Part shown: positions 23,048-33,126 of the stretch, piece by piece
How positions within the stretch are numbered: position 1 is the stretch's first letter
Layout: each line of letters opens with the position of its first letter
Source of the DNA: Phialophora verrucosa
Taxonomy: Eukaryota > Ascomycota > Eurotiomycetes > Chaetothyriales > Herpotrichiellaceae
Assembly (NCBI GenBank): GCA_002099365.1
Contig: MSED01000014.1
Span: forward strand, 124,001 to 188,000
DNA length: 64,000 nucleotides
Reading direction: 5' to 3'
The notes under the pieces: model-generated
The model's input: the letters and a program-made list of their open reading frames with translations, nothing else
Database searches by the model: none
What the model was told of the DNA's origin: nothing
Position numbers and translations under genes: made by a program

Positions 23048-23462
23048 TGTTACGATATAACCTTTAAGAGGCTAGAAGAGCGGGCTAGTAAGAAAGGTAG
23101 CGCGAGGTACATAAAGTAGAGTGAGAAAAGTTAGCCTTATACTCCGAGAGCTTCGTCACGTGACTGCTTAGTGATGATCGGGGGGGCTTAGGGCGCTTAC
23201 CACTAAGCATTATTAAGCATCATTAAGCACACTGAGCACCTGTATAGTATATATATGGGCCGGTGGCCCGTCCCTAAATACCTTCCGTAGTTAATCTTAG
23301 TTATACTCTGACCCCTATATTTAGGATATAGAAGTATTATTCTACTTACGCTATTATAAGTAACCGCGTACCCTTTACCTTAAGCTAGCATTACGCTACT
23401 ACTCTACCAGCGAATAAACCCTTAAACCGCAGATAGCACCTTATATAGAGCGATTTATAATA
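23048..23462 (+). repeat. Right long terminal repeat
   Basis: 415 bases, starting TGTTACGATATAACC and ending GCGATTTATAATA; partner of 15952-16366. It keeps more G and C at several sites than the left copy and lower at others, so RIP hit the two copies independently. Confidence 0.93.
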
Positions 23463-23467
23463 AGAGG
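23463..23467. repeat. Target-site duplication, right copy (AGAGG)
   Basis: Identical to 15947-15951; flanks the outer end of the right LTR. After it the transposase frame of the host transposon resumes. Confidence 0.93.
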
Positions 23468-24424
23468 TTAGTAGTAACCCCTAAAAGAAGCCTCAAATTA
23501 GTAAGCTAAAGGGATAAAGAGATAAGAGATAAGAGAAAGTAAGATTAATTTAGAAGATTTAATTTAATTTTATAATTTAGTATATAGTCTATCTCGGCTA
23601 GAACAAGCCCTTTCCTATTTATTTTTAGTTAGATAAGATTAAGGAAGAGAAGATAAATATAGTAATTAAGCTAATATAAAAGAATATTAAGCGTCGTTAA
23701 AATATTAATAATAAGAGAAGAAGAGTAATTATATAACCCTAGTCCGACGAGTTTTAAGTTCTTTAAGATATTATAAATTTAATTAATAATAAGAATAGAT
23801 ATCGCTAATAACTATACTAGCGCGGACGCCTTTATTATAAGCCTATTAAAAAGGTTTTTCCTTTTAAAGACCTTAAACGCGGTAATTAAAATAAGAATAG
23901 TATCGACTAGTAGCGGTATCGATAAAATATATTATAACGACTCCTCTACCTATTTTACTTTATAATATAAGTAAAGTACCCCGACCGTAAAATTTAAATT
24001 ATTAAAAATAATACCTCACTATATATAAAGGTAGTAAGTAATAAGATAAATTACCGTAAGAGATTTAATATATAAATAGTTTAAACTAGTAGTCCCGGCT
24101 AGCTAGCGAAATCACTAGATCTAAACTTAATTAAGGCCTATTAGTTAGACCTTAAAGATAATATCTATCCGCGCTTCTATAGCCTTTATAGAGAGACCGT
24201 AAAGACTATTCAGAAGATATATAAGATCGTTACGCAAGAGTAGAGGACTTAGAAGATAAGAGACGTTATAATAAGATATTGTAAGGTATTCCCGCGCCGT
24301 CTAGTGAACGCTATAGCACAACAGGGTAACAACACCTTCCGCGGGTAGCGACAGCGAGGTCAAGTCTATACCACTTTATATATCGTGAACGGACCAATCA
24401 GAGGGCCAGGATGCCTCTCATACA

Positions 24425-24823
24425 TCATCTTTGCCACAGTGGGCTCGCTATACCGTATTTGGTGAAGCACATTTCAATGGGCATGGCCTCGTACGCGAAG
24501 TGGGTTTGCTCAATGGGCAAATACTAGGACTGTGGCTATGTTTGCTGTCGTATTCTCAACCAATCGCATCTCATTCTGTTTCCGACAGAGCCTCGTTCCC
24601 GTCGCGCACCTCATCACATGATCCTCATTTGCCATGCAACACCAACCTGGCTTCGGGATGTTAAGAAGTTTAGGATGCGATGATCGTCGCTTCGTAAGGT
24701 ACGAGTACAGAAGTACTCGTTCCAAGTCCGGAGAACGTGATGAGCTTCTTTTCCAAAACAAAAGTCCACGGATGTGACATTCCGACAAATAGCTGATCCT
24801 CACAGAGGTTCGCTTCAACATGC
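24425..24823. other. Gap between transposon island and QRI7 3' end
   Basis: Normal base composition returns here at once. It holds two TACGAGTAC/AGTACTCGT words at 24700-24720 and presumably the 3' UTR of the minus-strand gene ending at 24824. Short overlapping frames show no motif. Confidence 0.45.
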
Positions 24824-26179
24824 TTAAGTGGGACTGCGAACCCATCCCCCTATGCCGAGAATGCCTCCTCCTGGCTGTTGACTATCCATACTCCATTTCC
24901 TTGCAGGCGCACACCCAAAAACCGTGGTATAGCCTGCCTCAAACATCTCAAAACCAGCCCACGCGATCATCGCAGCATTGTCGGTGCAAAGCTCGACCGG
25001 CGGAAAAATCAGCTGCGTACTTCCAAAATAGCGCCGATCGAGGAGCTCTCGCAGATAGTATCGTAAGAAACTGTTGGCCGCGACCCCTCCGCTCACCACA
25101 AGGTGGTCAATCTGTACGCCTTCAGCGCGGAGGTTCTCCAGCGCGATGACAGTCCGAGAGCCCAGATGCTCGAAGGCCGCGCCCAGGGCTGACCGAGCCA
25201 GCAAAAGCCGTTCTTTATCATCCATGCCTCCCTCGTTGCTCCGCGCAGCAATCATACGTTTGACTTGGCTTGCAATGCCAGAGAAGCTGAATGCCAGCTC
25301 CCTGCTCTGAGCCAGCGGTGTGGTCAGACCCCAGCCAAACTCGTTCACCGGTTTGTCAATCTCCTCCGCGCGCGTTGCAGGCACACGCCAGGCAGCGAAA
25401 TCCTCCGGGCTCCTGAACGCGTACTCAGACAGGTACTTTCCAAATGCCGTGTCTGGCGTCGCTTCCTGCAACTCCTTGGGCAGAATCAACCGCCCGCACT
25501 TGTCCAGTTCGTCTCCGACTGCAGTGTCCGTAGTGGTGGCCAGAATCTCGTGGTCCACCAGCCCTTTCGAGTGCAGCAGCATCGTATGACCGCCACTGAC
25601 CAACAGCGTCAGGAACGGGAAATTCGGCTGGTGACCATCATCGTCGTGTCTGTCTTTGGCCATAGCACTCACGAGTCTGGGCGTCAGGGCATGAGCCTGC
25701 ATGTGATGCACCCCGACGAAGGGGATCTGCCACCCTGTCGCCAACCCCTTCGCTGTAGCCAATCCCACTCCCAGATTCGCGGACATGCCTGGTCCCCGTG
25801 TGACTGATATGAAATCCGGTTTCTGCACGGGATTGCCATCGCGAAGCCATATCGTGCTCGGCCCGACCGTGTCTAAAGCGTCCGGTAGACATTGCACTGC
25901 TGACTGGAGCAGCGTCGACAGGTTGGACTGGTGGCTTTCGAGGGATTCGGTGGGAAGGATGCCGCCTTTGCCCGTGTTCTTTGTTGTTACCTTCTCGTGG
26001 AAGATCAGCTTTGCCCACACGCCGTTGTGTCTCTTGGTGGTCGAGAGAAGGGCGACGCAGGTGTCATCGCAGGAGGTCTCAATCGCAAGGGTGAGAAGGT
26101 TGCGCCGACGCGCAAACATGCTGGCACCGTGACAACATCGCGGAGGGAGCGTTCTTAGATTGCGACCAACATGCAGCAT
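24824..26179 (-). CDS. QRI7: Mitochondrial tRNA N6-threonylcarbamoyladenosine synthase (Qri7/OSGEPL1)
   Basis: Transfers the threonylcarbamoyl group to adenosine 37 of ANN-decoding mitochondrial tRNAs; Kae1/TsaD family, ASKHA fold. About 451 residues, intronless. Landmarks are LTLAIETSCDDTCVALL at the start of the catalytic domain, GGILPTE, FISVTRGPGMSANLGVGLA, the metal-binding pair in GVHHMQAHAL, LLVSGGHTMLL, and a C-terminal VVSGGVAANSFLR followed by LCTDNAAMIAW. The N-terminus from the ATG at 26179 (MLHVGRNLRTLPPRCC) is rich in Arg and fits a mitochondrial presequence. ATGs at 26215 and 26119 are alternatives; the last would leave little presequence. The C-terminal GGGILG extension is ordinary. 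Confidence 0.92.
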   Translation of the reverse strand: MLHVGRNLRTLPPRCCHGASMFARRRNLLTLAIETSCDDTCVALLSTTKRHNGVWAKLIFHEKVTTKNTGKGGILPTESLESHQSNLSTLLQSAVQCLPDALDTVGPSTIWLRDGNPVQKPDFISVTRGPGMSANLGVGLATAKGLATGWQIPFVGVHHMQAHALTPRLVSAMAKDRHDDDGHQPNFPFLTLLVSGGHTMLLHSKGLVDHEILATTTDTAVGDELDKCGRLILPKELQEATPDTAFGKYLSEYAFRSPEDFAAWRVPATRAEEIDKPVNEFGWGLTTPLAQSRELAFSFSGIASQVKRMIAARSNEGGMDDKERLLLARSALGAAFEHLGSRTVIALENLRAEGVQIDHLVVSGGVAANSFLRYYLRELLDRRYFGSTQLIFPPVELCTDNAAMIAWAGFEMFEAGYTTVFGCAPARKWSMDSQQPGGGILGIGGWVRSPT

Positions 26180-26491
26180 CGACAGTTGTGAACGAGTCGA
26201 AGAACGTGGCTGCACAAGGAATTACGAAAACTTAGCAAGGCACGAAGCGTAACACGAGCAGTCTCGCACGCGTTCTAGCAGATATTTAACCGAGATGGAG
26301 CCGCACAATTTTTGGCCTCCAGTACCGAGTAATTGGTAGCAGTCCATCCATCATCATACCACGGCCTGCACGAGTAGGTGACGACCAACTCGGTTCATGC
26401 GAGGTGTTCATATGCACCGACATTGTGCATGCATTATGGCTACAAACATCCCTAGAGCTTCGCCATTGAATCTCTCCTCAAGACATGACAC

Positions 26492-26989
26492 CTATCGTAC
26501 ACTCTTCTTCTGCTCAGAATCGGGGTCAATCTCGCTGCCCTTTGTCGGATGCACACTCTCGGGCAGCGCCTTTTCGAGCTTCTCCGGCGCGATCTTCTGC
26601 ACCGCTTCGGGAACGATGCTCTCGCCCGTGGCGTGGCTCTTACCTCCGCTGCCAAAGCCCGCCTGGCTTCCCTGTCCCCTTGACTCTTCGCGCTGACCGA
26701 CCTTGCCTTCGACGAAGTTCGGAAGTGAGTCGTCGTTCTTGGGATGTTCGGATTGCCGCTTCTCAGTATCAGCTGCGCCCCGTCTCTGTTAGCCCCAAAT
26801 GTCCAGTGCCACGATCCACCACATCTACTCACACCCCTTGTTATATTCATCCAAGGCAGGTCCCGTGCCGGTTGCCCATCGTGGTTGGCCGGACACGAAC
26901 GTCCGGGTCAAGGGCCTAGAAGACTGGAGGTGGCGCTGGGTGCTGCGAGCGAGGAATCGAGTGCTTTGCATTGTGAGTGTGGTCCGCAT
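26492..26989 (-). CDS. Small conserved mitochondrial protein, unknown function
   Basis: Two exons on the minus strand: 26989-26833 (donor GTGAGT) and 26772-26492, joining in frame to 145 residues. The N-terminus is a classic matrix-targeting sequence, Arg/Ser/Thr-rich without acidic residues (TRFLARSTQRHLQSSR), followed by RTFVSGQPRWATGTGPALD. The rest is hydrophilic and disordered, with a NDDSLPNFVEGKVGQ segment, a Gly/Ser-rich stretch and a PEKLEKALPESVHP C-terminal part. I recognise the style of a fungal mitochondrial or stress-related small protein but not a named family. An in-frame ATG at 26971 is an alternative start. It lies upstream of QRI7 on the same strand, a few hundred bases away. 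Confidence 0.7.
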
Positions 26990-28294
26990 CAGTAATTGAA
27001 TACAGTGATCTGCTGGGTGTGTCCCTCGCACGTTGACCCTGGGTTAATATACGCCGGTACCCCGTACTGGCGGGGATGTCATGACATCAAGGACGCAGTA
27101 ATGTAATCTGGAGTAGTGGTGATTCATGAAGCTCGGGACGTCTCTCCGTGAGTGACACTTGCATTGTCGCTCTAGGATCGAGGATGCCCGCCTGTCAAAC
27201 TTGTGATTCGAATATACCTTGAACTCAAAGACGTGTTCGATGACGAGATTAATGTCCGCAAGGCCATACGCGGGGATTGGTAGCTCCGAACGGTGCGGTG
27301 CACCCGGGCCCGAGAACGATCTGTCGTCAGCGAAAAATTGTTGTGCCGCCTCTGAACTCTCGCAAGTTACTCAACTCCGGCTTTGGCATGGGGATTCCAA
27401 GGGTGTGTTGAATGGTTTGCACTCGACATTCAGTCCAGCGCCGGCGACACCAACAGCCTTTGTAAGATCGTAAGAGGGTAGCGAGAATTCAGTAGACCAC
27501 CTGCCTCGTTGAGAACGACTATAGCCAGACAGATTGATGGTGGGTCCTGCCGCGGGCTCGAGAATGGCTCTCAACACATGGTAAGGTTGAACGGACCAAG
27601 TTGGAGCCGCGTTCCATCTTCAATCTTCAATCCCGCACATGCTGTCCTGCAACGGCTATTGTGGAAGCATGAACGATTGACCTTCACCTGCAGCTATGCG
27701 GATTCGATGGTTTTGATTTTGGATTCTTGAGACCTCGCCGGCTCGACCTGCTTCACACCGAGACGTCTAGACTTTCAGGCACTGTGGAAGCCAGAGAAGC
27801 TACTTCAGGGTACAGTGAGCTGAGTCCGACGGGGCATCGCGAGTCCTTTTGAGCTCCTGTTACCTGCTGGTCTTCTTGGGAGGTGTTCCATGACCGTTGT
27901 TGTACTCATCGTTCGCTCGTGCTGTAGATGAGGAGGAGGCCCATAGCAATGTCCATGTGATACGTGGGATTGGGTATTGCATGGTTAGTTAAGTTTTGTC
28001 CTGAGGAGAGCTAGGTGATAGTGAAGATTTCGTTCCTGTGGATGTTTCAATCACGATTTGATATTGTTCCTACGGCAGCCATGGAACACAAGCACAAAAA
28101 GCCACTGTGACGATACCACACTGCGGTATGTTGCCTGGTATTAGGGAGAATCAAGAGAAACACCGAATCAATAACCCACTTAGCACTTTTCCGACCCAGG
28201 ACAAACACCTCCCGCATGACGACGTGGCGAACGAATGAGTGATACAACCCACCAAGAAGTGCTCAAGTAACCTGTTGTTTACAGGGAAGCAACG
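26990..28294. other. Intergenic region
   Basis: Upstream region of the small mitochondrial protein gene and 3' side of the DUF5923/DUF4449 gene. Frames at 27219-27730 occur on both strands with no motif I recognise. No RNA gene seen. Confidence 0.45.
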
Positions 28295-30532
28295 TCACAG
28301 TGTTTGAACAGGTGTGTCGAAAATGTCGTTTCTCCATCCACCGCCCCTCTCCTCTCCATCCTGCACAGATTCTTCCGCCCTCAGAGCTTCTTCGTGCCAC
28401 AGCTTGACAATGCTTCCGGGGGTATACCTGTTCTTGAAGACTCCCTGTTTAGGGGCGTCTACACCGACACGTGTGTAAAGGTCCGGGTCTTCCTCCGGCG
28501 TCAATCTGGCCATCACGGCTTTCAGGAAAGTCACGACATCTTGTGGGTCCGCAATGCGTGTGGCACGCAGCCGTTCTCGCGCAAAGACCAGCTCGCGGTT
28601 CGCGGCGCGAAGGGCACTGACGATGTTTTCGGCGAGTGCTTTCTCAAGTGAACGTCTGACGAGATGTTTGAGCAGCGGCTTGAAAAGCCAACCTAGCCAC
28701 GACAGTTTGGACTTGCGCAGATCATAATCGAGCTTGTGAATATGCACTCTGACGCCGCGTAGTGTCAGGATCTGCTCGAGTTTCTCACGACCAATCTCGA
28801 GGTCCAAGGAAACATCAATCCCGCGCTCGTCGAGATAGAAACTCGCAATACCCTCATCGGCAAAGTGGATGAGACCTGCATGCCCGCGAATCCAGAAGCC
28901 AAGGTCTTGCGCCGCAACGCTCAGACCGTTTATGGAGATAGTCACCAGGGACGTGGTGTTGGAAACCGTCTTTCTCGAGTGGGTCTTGCGAATTTCAATG
29001 TCATTCTTGGTAGAGACCAGGAGGCGGTATGGCAGAAAGGATGTCGAATTGACATTGCGGCCAGGCTCGAGCACCAGATTCTCCAACAGCAGGTCCATTT
29101 CCGGCACGGATACCTCCACACGGGGAATTGGAATGTACTGGACACTCCGGATCAACAACGGAAGGAAGATGTGGATTGAGTCGGCGACAAGGTCGGGATT
29201 GGTGATTCTGTTGGGGGGCGTCAGAATATTGTAGATGCGCTTCGTCGCCCGGAGGAGTCCGTTGACGTCCTTGTCTTCAATCACGGAATTGATAGTGACC
29301 TGGGCCTGTCTCAGCATCTTGTCGAAATCGGTGCGAAATTCGGATTCGTTGCCGAGCTTGCTGGTCTTTTCTTTCAGCTGCTCGAGCTTTTCATCTGCGC
29401 TGTCGAAAAAGTCTGGGTCGGTCAACATTCGCTGCACTGCATTTCCGACCTCCACCATGAACTTCTCAAACTGGGGATCTGACTTCGTGTGACTCATGAC
29501 CTTGTTGAAGTCCTGCTCCAATTGCTCCCATGCCTTGGGGTCACCAAAGCTACTGACAAACCCCCAGAAGTTCCGTACTGCTCGGTCCAGCGCCGGGTTT
29601 GTGTCAATATCCTCCTGTGCAGTTGAAAGAGCAGTATCCGCGACACGAGAGTATGCAATGGCATATCGCTGGATCAGCTTTGAGATCGTGGAGACAGAGT
29701 CATTGTAGTCGGTTCGGCTCCTCAATCGAAGAATTGCCTGCTTTATGCGGTAGAGCAGAGTATCTTTCTGCGACCCACTGAAATGTTCTTTGGCACTTTC
29801 AACAGCATCGTGGCCGACCTTCGCTACCTCCGACCCGATCACTTTTGTGGTGTCTTGTGCGTTCTCTTGTAACTCTTGCTTAGAGGGCAAGCTGTTTTCG
29901 TCCGCGCCAGGCTTTGCAACCGTTTGTTGTTCTTGCTCAGAGAGTTCGAGCTGCCTGCCTGTCTTTTCTGCCGCCGAGGACAAGGAAAACGCGGTGTCCG
30001 CCAGAACCTCCCTTCCAATTGTGGCAACGTCGTTGACAAATAGCCTGAAATCCGAGTTGGTGAGAAGGAGACTGCCGACAGTGCGGAAGCTCTCGTAGGC
30101 AGCTCTTGCATCGGCTCTCGCTTTGACCTTGGAAGCCGAGTGAGCAATGTCATCAACGTCAACCGTTATCCGCGACTTCGTCGTGTACCAGATAAAATCC
30201 TGGATCTGATCTTGACTGTTCTTGTTCTTCAAGAGCTCGATAAAAAGCTTGATCCAGCTTCGACAGTTCCTGATGAGGGCTCGACCGGAATCGCTTAGAT
30301 CTTTGTTGTTTGCATTCAGGACGTCCGAAGCAAGGAGTGTCCGCAGGTTGACAATGGTCTGCTCATTGGAGGGCATGTAACCTTGGGAGAGGGCTCTCAA
30401 CATCTGATACGTATGCAACTTCTGGTGCAGAGCTCGTTCGCGAGCGGTGTCGTCCTCGTAGCGTGGGAGTAGGGGTTCGGTGTCATCCCCTCGCTTGCGG
30501 CCATAGCCACAGCATCGAGCTATGAACGACAT
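28295..30532 (-). CDS. DUF5923/DUF4449 (HAM1-like) BPI-related fungal protein
   Basis: Large fungal-specific protein with an N-terminal DUF5923 region and a C-terminal DUF4449 region related to bactericidal/permeability-increasing (BPI) lipid-binding folds; probably membrane- or lipid-associated. The start at 30532 gives MSFIARCCGYGRKRG then EPLLPRYEDDT, the usual opening of this family, with vicinal Cys residues that could be lipidated; an ATG at 30571 would add 13 residues. About 745 residues, intronless. The middle is helical and rich in Glu, Gln and Lys (200-300). The C-terminal part has a beta-rich section (LGFWIRGHAGLIHFADEGIA, then VRVHIHKLDYDLRKSKLSWL) ending in a charged tail. A role in membrane contact or lipid transfer is inference from the fold. 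Confidence 0.75.
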   Translation of the reverse strand: MSFIARCCGYGRKRGDDTEPLLPRYEDDTARERALHQKLHTYQMLRALSQGYMPSNEQTIVNLRTLLASDVLNANNKDLSDSGRALIRNCRSWIKLFIELLKNKNSQDQIQDFIWYTTKSRITVDVDDIAHSASKVKARADARAAYESFRTVGSLLLTNSDFRLFVNDVATIGREVLADTAFSLSSAAEKTGRQLELSEQEQQTVAKPGADENSLPSKQELQENAQDTTKVIGSEVAKVGHDAVESAKEHFSGSQKDTLLYRIKQAILRLRSRTDYNDSVSTISKLIQRYAIAYSRVADTALSTAQEDIDTNPALDRAVRNFWGFVSSFGDPKAWEQLEQDFNKVMSHTKSDPQFEKFMVEVGNAVQRMLTDPDFFDSADEKLEQLKEKTSKLGNESEFRTDFDKMLRQAQVTINSVIEDKDVNGLLRATKRIYNILTPPNRITNPDLVADSIHIFLPLLIRSVQYIPIPRVEVSVPEMDLLLENLVLEPGRNVNSTSFLPYRLLVSTKNDIEIRKTHSRKTVSNTTSLVTISINGLSVAAQDLGFWIRGHAGLIHFADEGIASFYLDERGIDVSLDLEIGREKLEQILTLRGVRVHIHKLDYDLRKSKLSWLGWLFKPLLKHLVRRSLEKALAENIVSALRAANRELVFARERLRATRIADPQDVVTFLKAVMARLTPEEDPDLYTRVGVDAPKQGVFKNRYTPGSIVKLWHEEALRAEESVQDGEERGGGWRNDIFDTPVQTL

Positions 30533-33126
30533 GCCGGATCCCTCGTCGTCAACCAGTGCCACAGCGGGCAACGAGGTCTATCTGCTTGGAGTGGCAGAGG
30601 GAGCTGTGCTGGAGACTTTGACAAGCTCGCAGGCAGCCATATGAAATCAAGGCTTAGGAAAGCGCAGACGGCAGGACGTAATGGTGAGGAGAGCATGAGA
30701 CTGCGGTGCACGACTATCGTCATAGCTCTCTTTCCCACCAATCAAATCTGCCTAGCAGTGCTTCGTCGAGATAGCCGATTTTAACTTGTGGCTACTCGTA
30801 GACCCACGAGAAAAGCAAACGCATACTTTCTACTCGTACTGCCTGCAATTACTGGATATCGAATCACGATGCCCAGCGCACGAACCTTCTGAACATGTTG
30901 GTCTTAGGGAACTTCGCAGCTGGATGTTGACCAGGTTGACCCACGACGCCATCGATTTCTCTTCCCAGCCCCTTTTGTGAGTGATGAGTACTGTGACATA
31001 TCGTAAGAGGTGCTGTGATGATGTGGTGTGAGAGCTGCTACTATCATCACGGCGTTGCGGGATACATGGACTGAGAGGGAGAGAATGACGGAGGCTGACT
31101 GTCGAATAAATGATGCTGCGGGTCGCGGCTGCCAAAGGCCTAACAGTACGCTTCAAGTATTCTTCCTCGGGACGTCGAAGTCTTACATAGCTAGGCCTGA
31201 CCCCTAGCTTAGAGCTCATTCTCCCCAGCCCAAGTATCCTGGGATGACAATTCCCCAGACCTTCTGCCTGGACTCAGTCCCGCAGATAACGGCATTCGAC
31301 AACCGTACGTCTAATGTTGTAGATGTGGGAAACCTGAAGAAACGGCAATGAAAGATACGGAGTACGTGGTCCACCAAGTTTTAAAGTACTTTACAAGGTT
31401 GTCGAACAAATTGTGTGCCTAGGCCGAGAGCTCTTTTTATTGCAACTCCTGGACTGCGGGAGTGTTTACGTCCCCAATGACCTGGCCCAGCATAAATGGC
31501 TGCAGTCTGCTCTGTTTCCGCATTCTAATAGACGATTTTGTGGCGGCAGAATGGCTCAAAACGGCTGGCGGAATGAAGGAAGACAATCGCTGGAGTGCTG
31601 AAAACAACATCCCGATCCGACATTCTCGGGCCCAACGCGAGGTGCAGTTTGTTGCGGTCGGTGACCGAGACTCCAGTGGACGAAGAGGCTCGGCGAACGA
31701 CTGTTAGTCTACGAGTTGTTTGATTTTCTAGTTAGCAAGTCATAGGTGCTGTCGAGGATAACATTGTCATTTCACATATGGCTCTACAAGTAAAAGGGCC
31801 AGACAACACATTGGCCGCCCCGAAAGCACCGAAAGTGCTCTCATTTCTTGTTCCTATTTCTTGTTTCTATTTTGTCCATCGTCCACAGGCGCCGAGCGTC
31901 TGCCAAGTCGAGGTCAAGACCGTACTGAGTACTCGTACATGCTGCGCACTGCTGCAGCTCGGAAGGGTTTACCGAGACTTACTTTAAGCTCAGGATCAAC
32001 TGGCGGGGTTACACAGGTCTGGACACGAAAAGATTTGGCGCCCAAAAACTACTACGAGTTAGATGGTTGTTGCACTTTTGAGTCTGGGGTACATATCGAG
32101 ACTACTGCATCACGGAGTAGTGGGTCACCGGATCAGCAAGACGAGGAGAAACCGGAAGCCTGAGCACACCGCCATGCCTGGCCGATTTCCCCGACACGAG
32201 GAAGCCTCGTGGTCTCGAACTGGAAATAGAAGTGGGGGCAAGGGAACTGATAGTCCGACAGTCTTGAAGGAGATTAGGGGTGCGCCGACGGCTTAGTCTT
32301 CAGGGACTATTCCTCATTGCTGCGGGCGGAGACGCTTTGGACACATCCGACCGCTCTCTGGCACCTGTCAAGTTGAGGCCCGACGAGGGATGCGAGAGGA
32401 ATGCGGACACCGATGGTTGCTCGGCGAGCCCCTGGTTGATCTGAGCCCCGAGAATGTCCGCTGACTGTGTCTTGTTGAGTCACATCCAAGTGGCCATACG
32501 AGTAGGGACAACATTCTGGGAGGCCGATATAGAGCAGGCAGGTCAGCGGGCACCAACCGGAAAACTCGAGACTAATGCAGGCCTAATGCTGGAGCTCTGC
32601 TGCCCCTTTCAGAGCTTGTCAAATTCCTCCCTGCCCTAGATTTTTCAGCAGTTCAACACCTCTCCATCCCGCAAATGGCGGCCTGTCATTGGCTCACAGA
32701 AAAAAAGTTCCAATTCAACAGAAGAGTCATCACCCACGAGCCTGCTCGTTCACACCGCAACGGACCTGCCGGCGTAATGCCGTTCATTGCTTCCCTGATG
32801 CTCGAATCTCCACTTGCGCCCGTACTTTCTGCTGGTTAAACTGCTGGTGATACGCCTCCGTGGACTAGTGCCGCCTATTATTTACCCTGGCTGGCCTGCT
32901 AATTGTCTGCCCTTCCGGTTTCACCCATGACTGACCCCCATTTGTATATGTTTCGCACGTTTGGAGTCAACTCAGGTCGAGCTTTGTACTCCTTCGGCAC
33001 TTCCACTTGATAACGTTCCCTCAGTTACACACGAGCTCTGGCCGTTTGTGCCGTTCCGAGCCCCGTATCCGTCTTGTCGTCTGTGATCATTGATAAAAGG
33101 CACTGACTCCCCCCTAAGCTCTCCGA
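30533..33126. other. Long intergenic region
   Basis: A divergent promoter region of 2.6 kb between the DUF5923/4449 gene and malic enzyme. No gene supported; the small frames overlap on both strands. TACTCGTA-type words occur at 30793-30800, 30831-30839 and 31927-31938. Pyrimidine-rich DNA precedes 33127, consistent with the malic enzyme leader. Confidence 0.5.

Larger units (their letters stand above)
15952..23462 (+). mobile_element. Full-length Ty3/gypsy chromovirus retrotransposon, RIP-inactivated
   Basis: A 7,511-base LTR retrotransposon with two 415-base LTRs, 5-base target duplications, a polypurine tract and recognisable gag, protease, reverse transcriptase, RNase H, integrase and chromodomain remnants in the order typical of chromoviruses. 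LTRs start TGTTAC and end TATAATA; the original CA end appears mutated to TA. Stops interrupt every reading frame. The internal region is AT-rich. Insertion was into the transposase gene of a Tc1/mariner-type element. A tRNA primer site after the left LTR was not identified with confidence. Confidence 0.93.
15411..24348 (+). pseudogene. Tc1/mariner-type transposase, RIP-inactivated and split
   Basis: From the ATG at 15411 the frame runs to 15951, is broken by the retrotransposon (15952-23462 plus one AGAGG copy), and resumes at 23468 to a TAG at 24346-24348. Excising the insert gives one frame of 473 codons with no length frameshift but many TAA/TAG stops, all explicable by C-to-T or G-to-A changes. 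The N-terminus is basic (MPRRSKEVPFQLRV). The first catalytic Asp survives in FTDET (codon 15933-15935). The second catalytic position reads Asn (24007-24009) and the third reads Lys (24133-24135) in a degraded SPDLNPIE-type motif, so the enzyme is dead. Spacing between positions two and three is about 41 residues, wider than classic DD34E. Confidence 0.8.
15293..24424 (+). mobile_element. RIP-degraded Tc1/mariner-type DNA transposon, split by a retrotransposon
   Basis: The outer element of a nested pair. Its ends are set by a candidate imperfect terminal inverted repeat: TGTATATGGGGCAACCTT at 15293-15310 against the complement of 24407-24424 (about 14 of 18 match). Without the inner element it would be about 1.6 kb, a normal size for the superfamily. 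Sequence is AT-rich, full of TA dinucleotides and short of CA/TG, as expected after RIP. The transposase frame and the inner element are listed separately. Exact ends are uncertain; the superfamily call rests on the transposase. Confidence 0.7.

Noticed and set aside
27219..27730. Possible gene fragment in the gap before the DUF5923/DUF4449 gene
   Set aside because: Short frames on both strands with no motif that I can defend; an initial impression of a methyltransferase fragment did not hold up.
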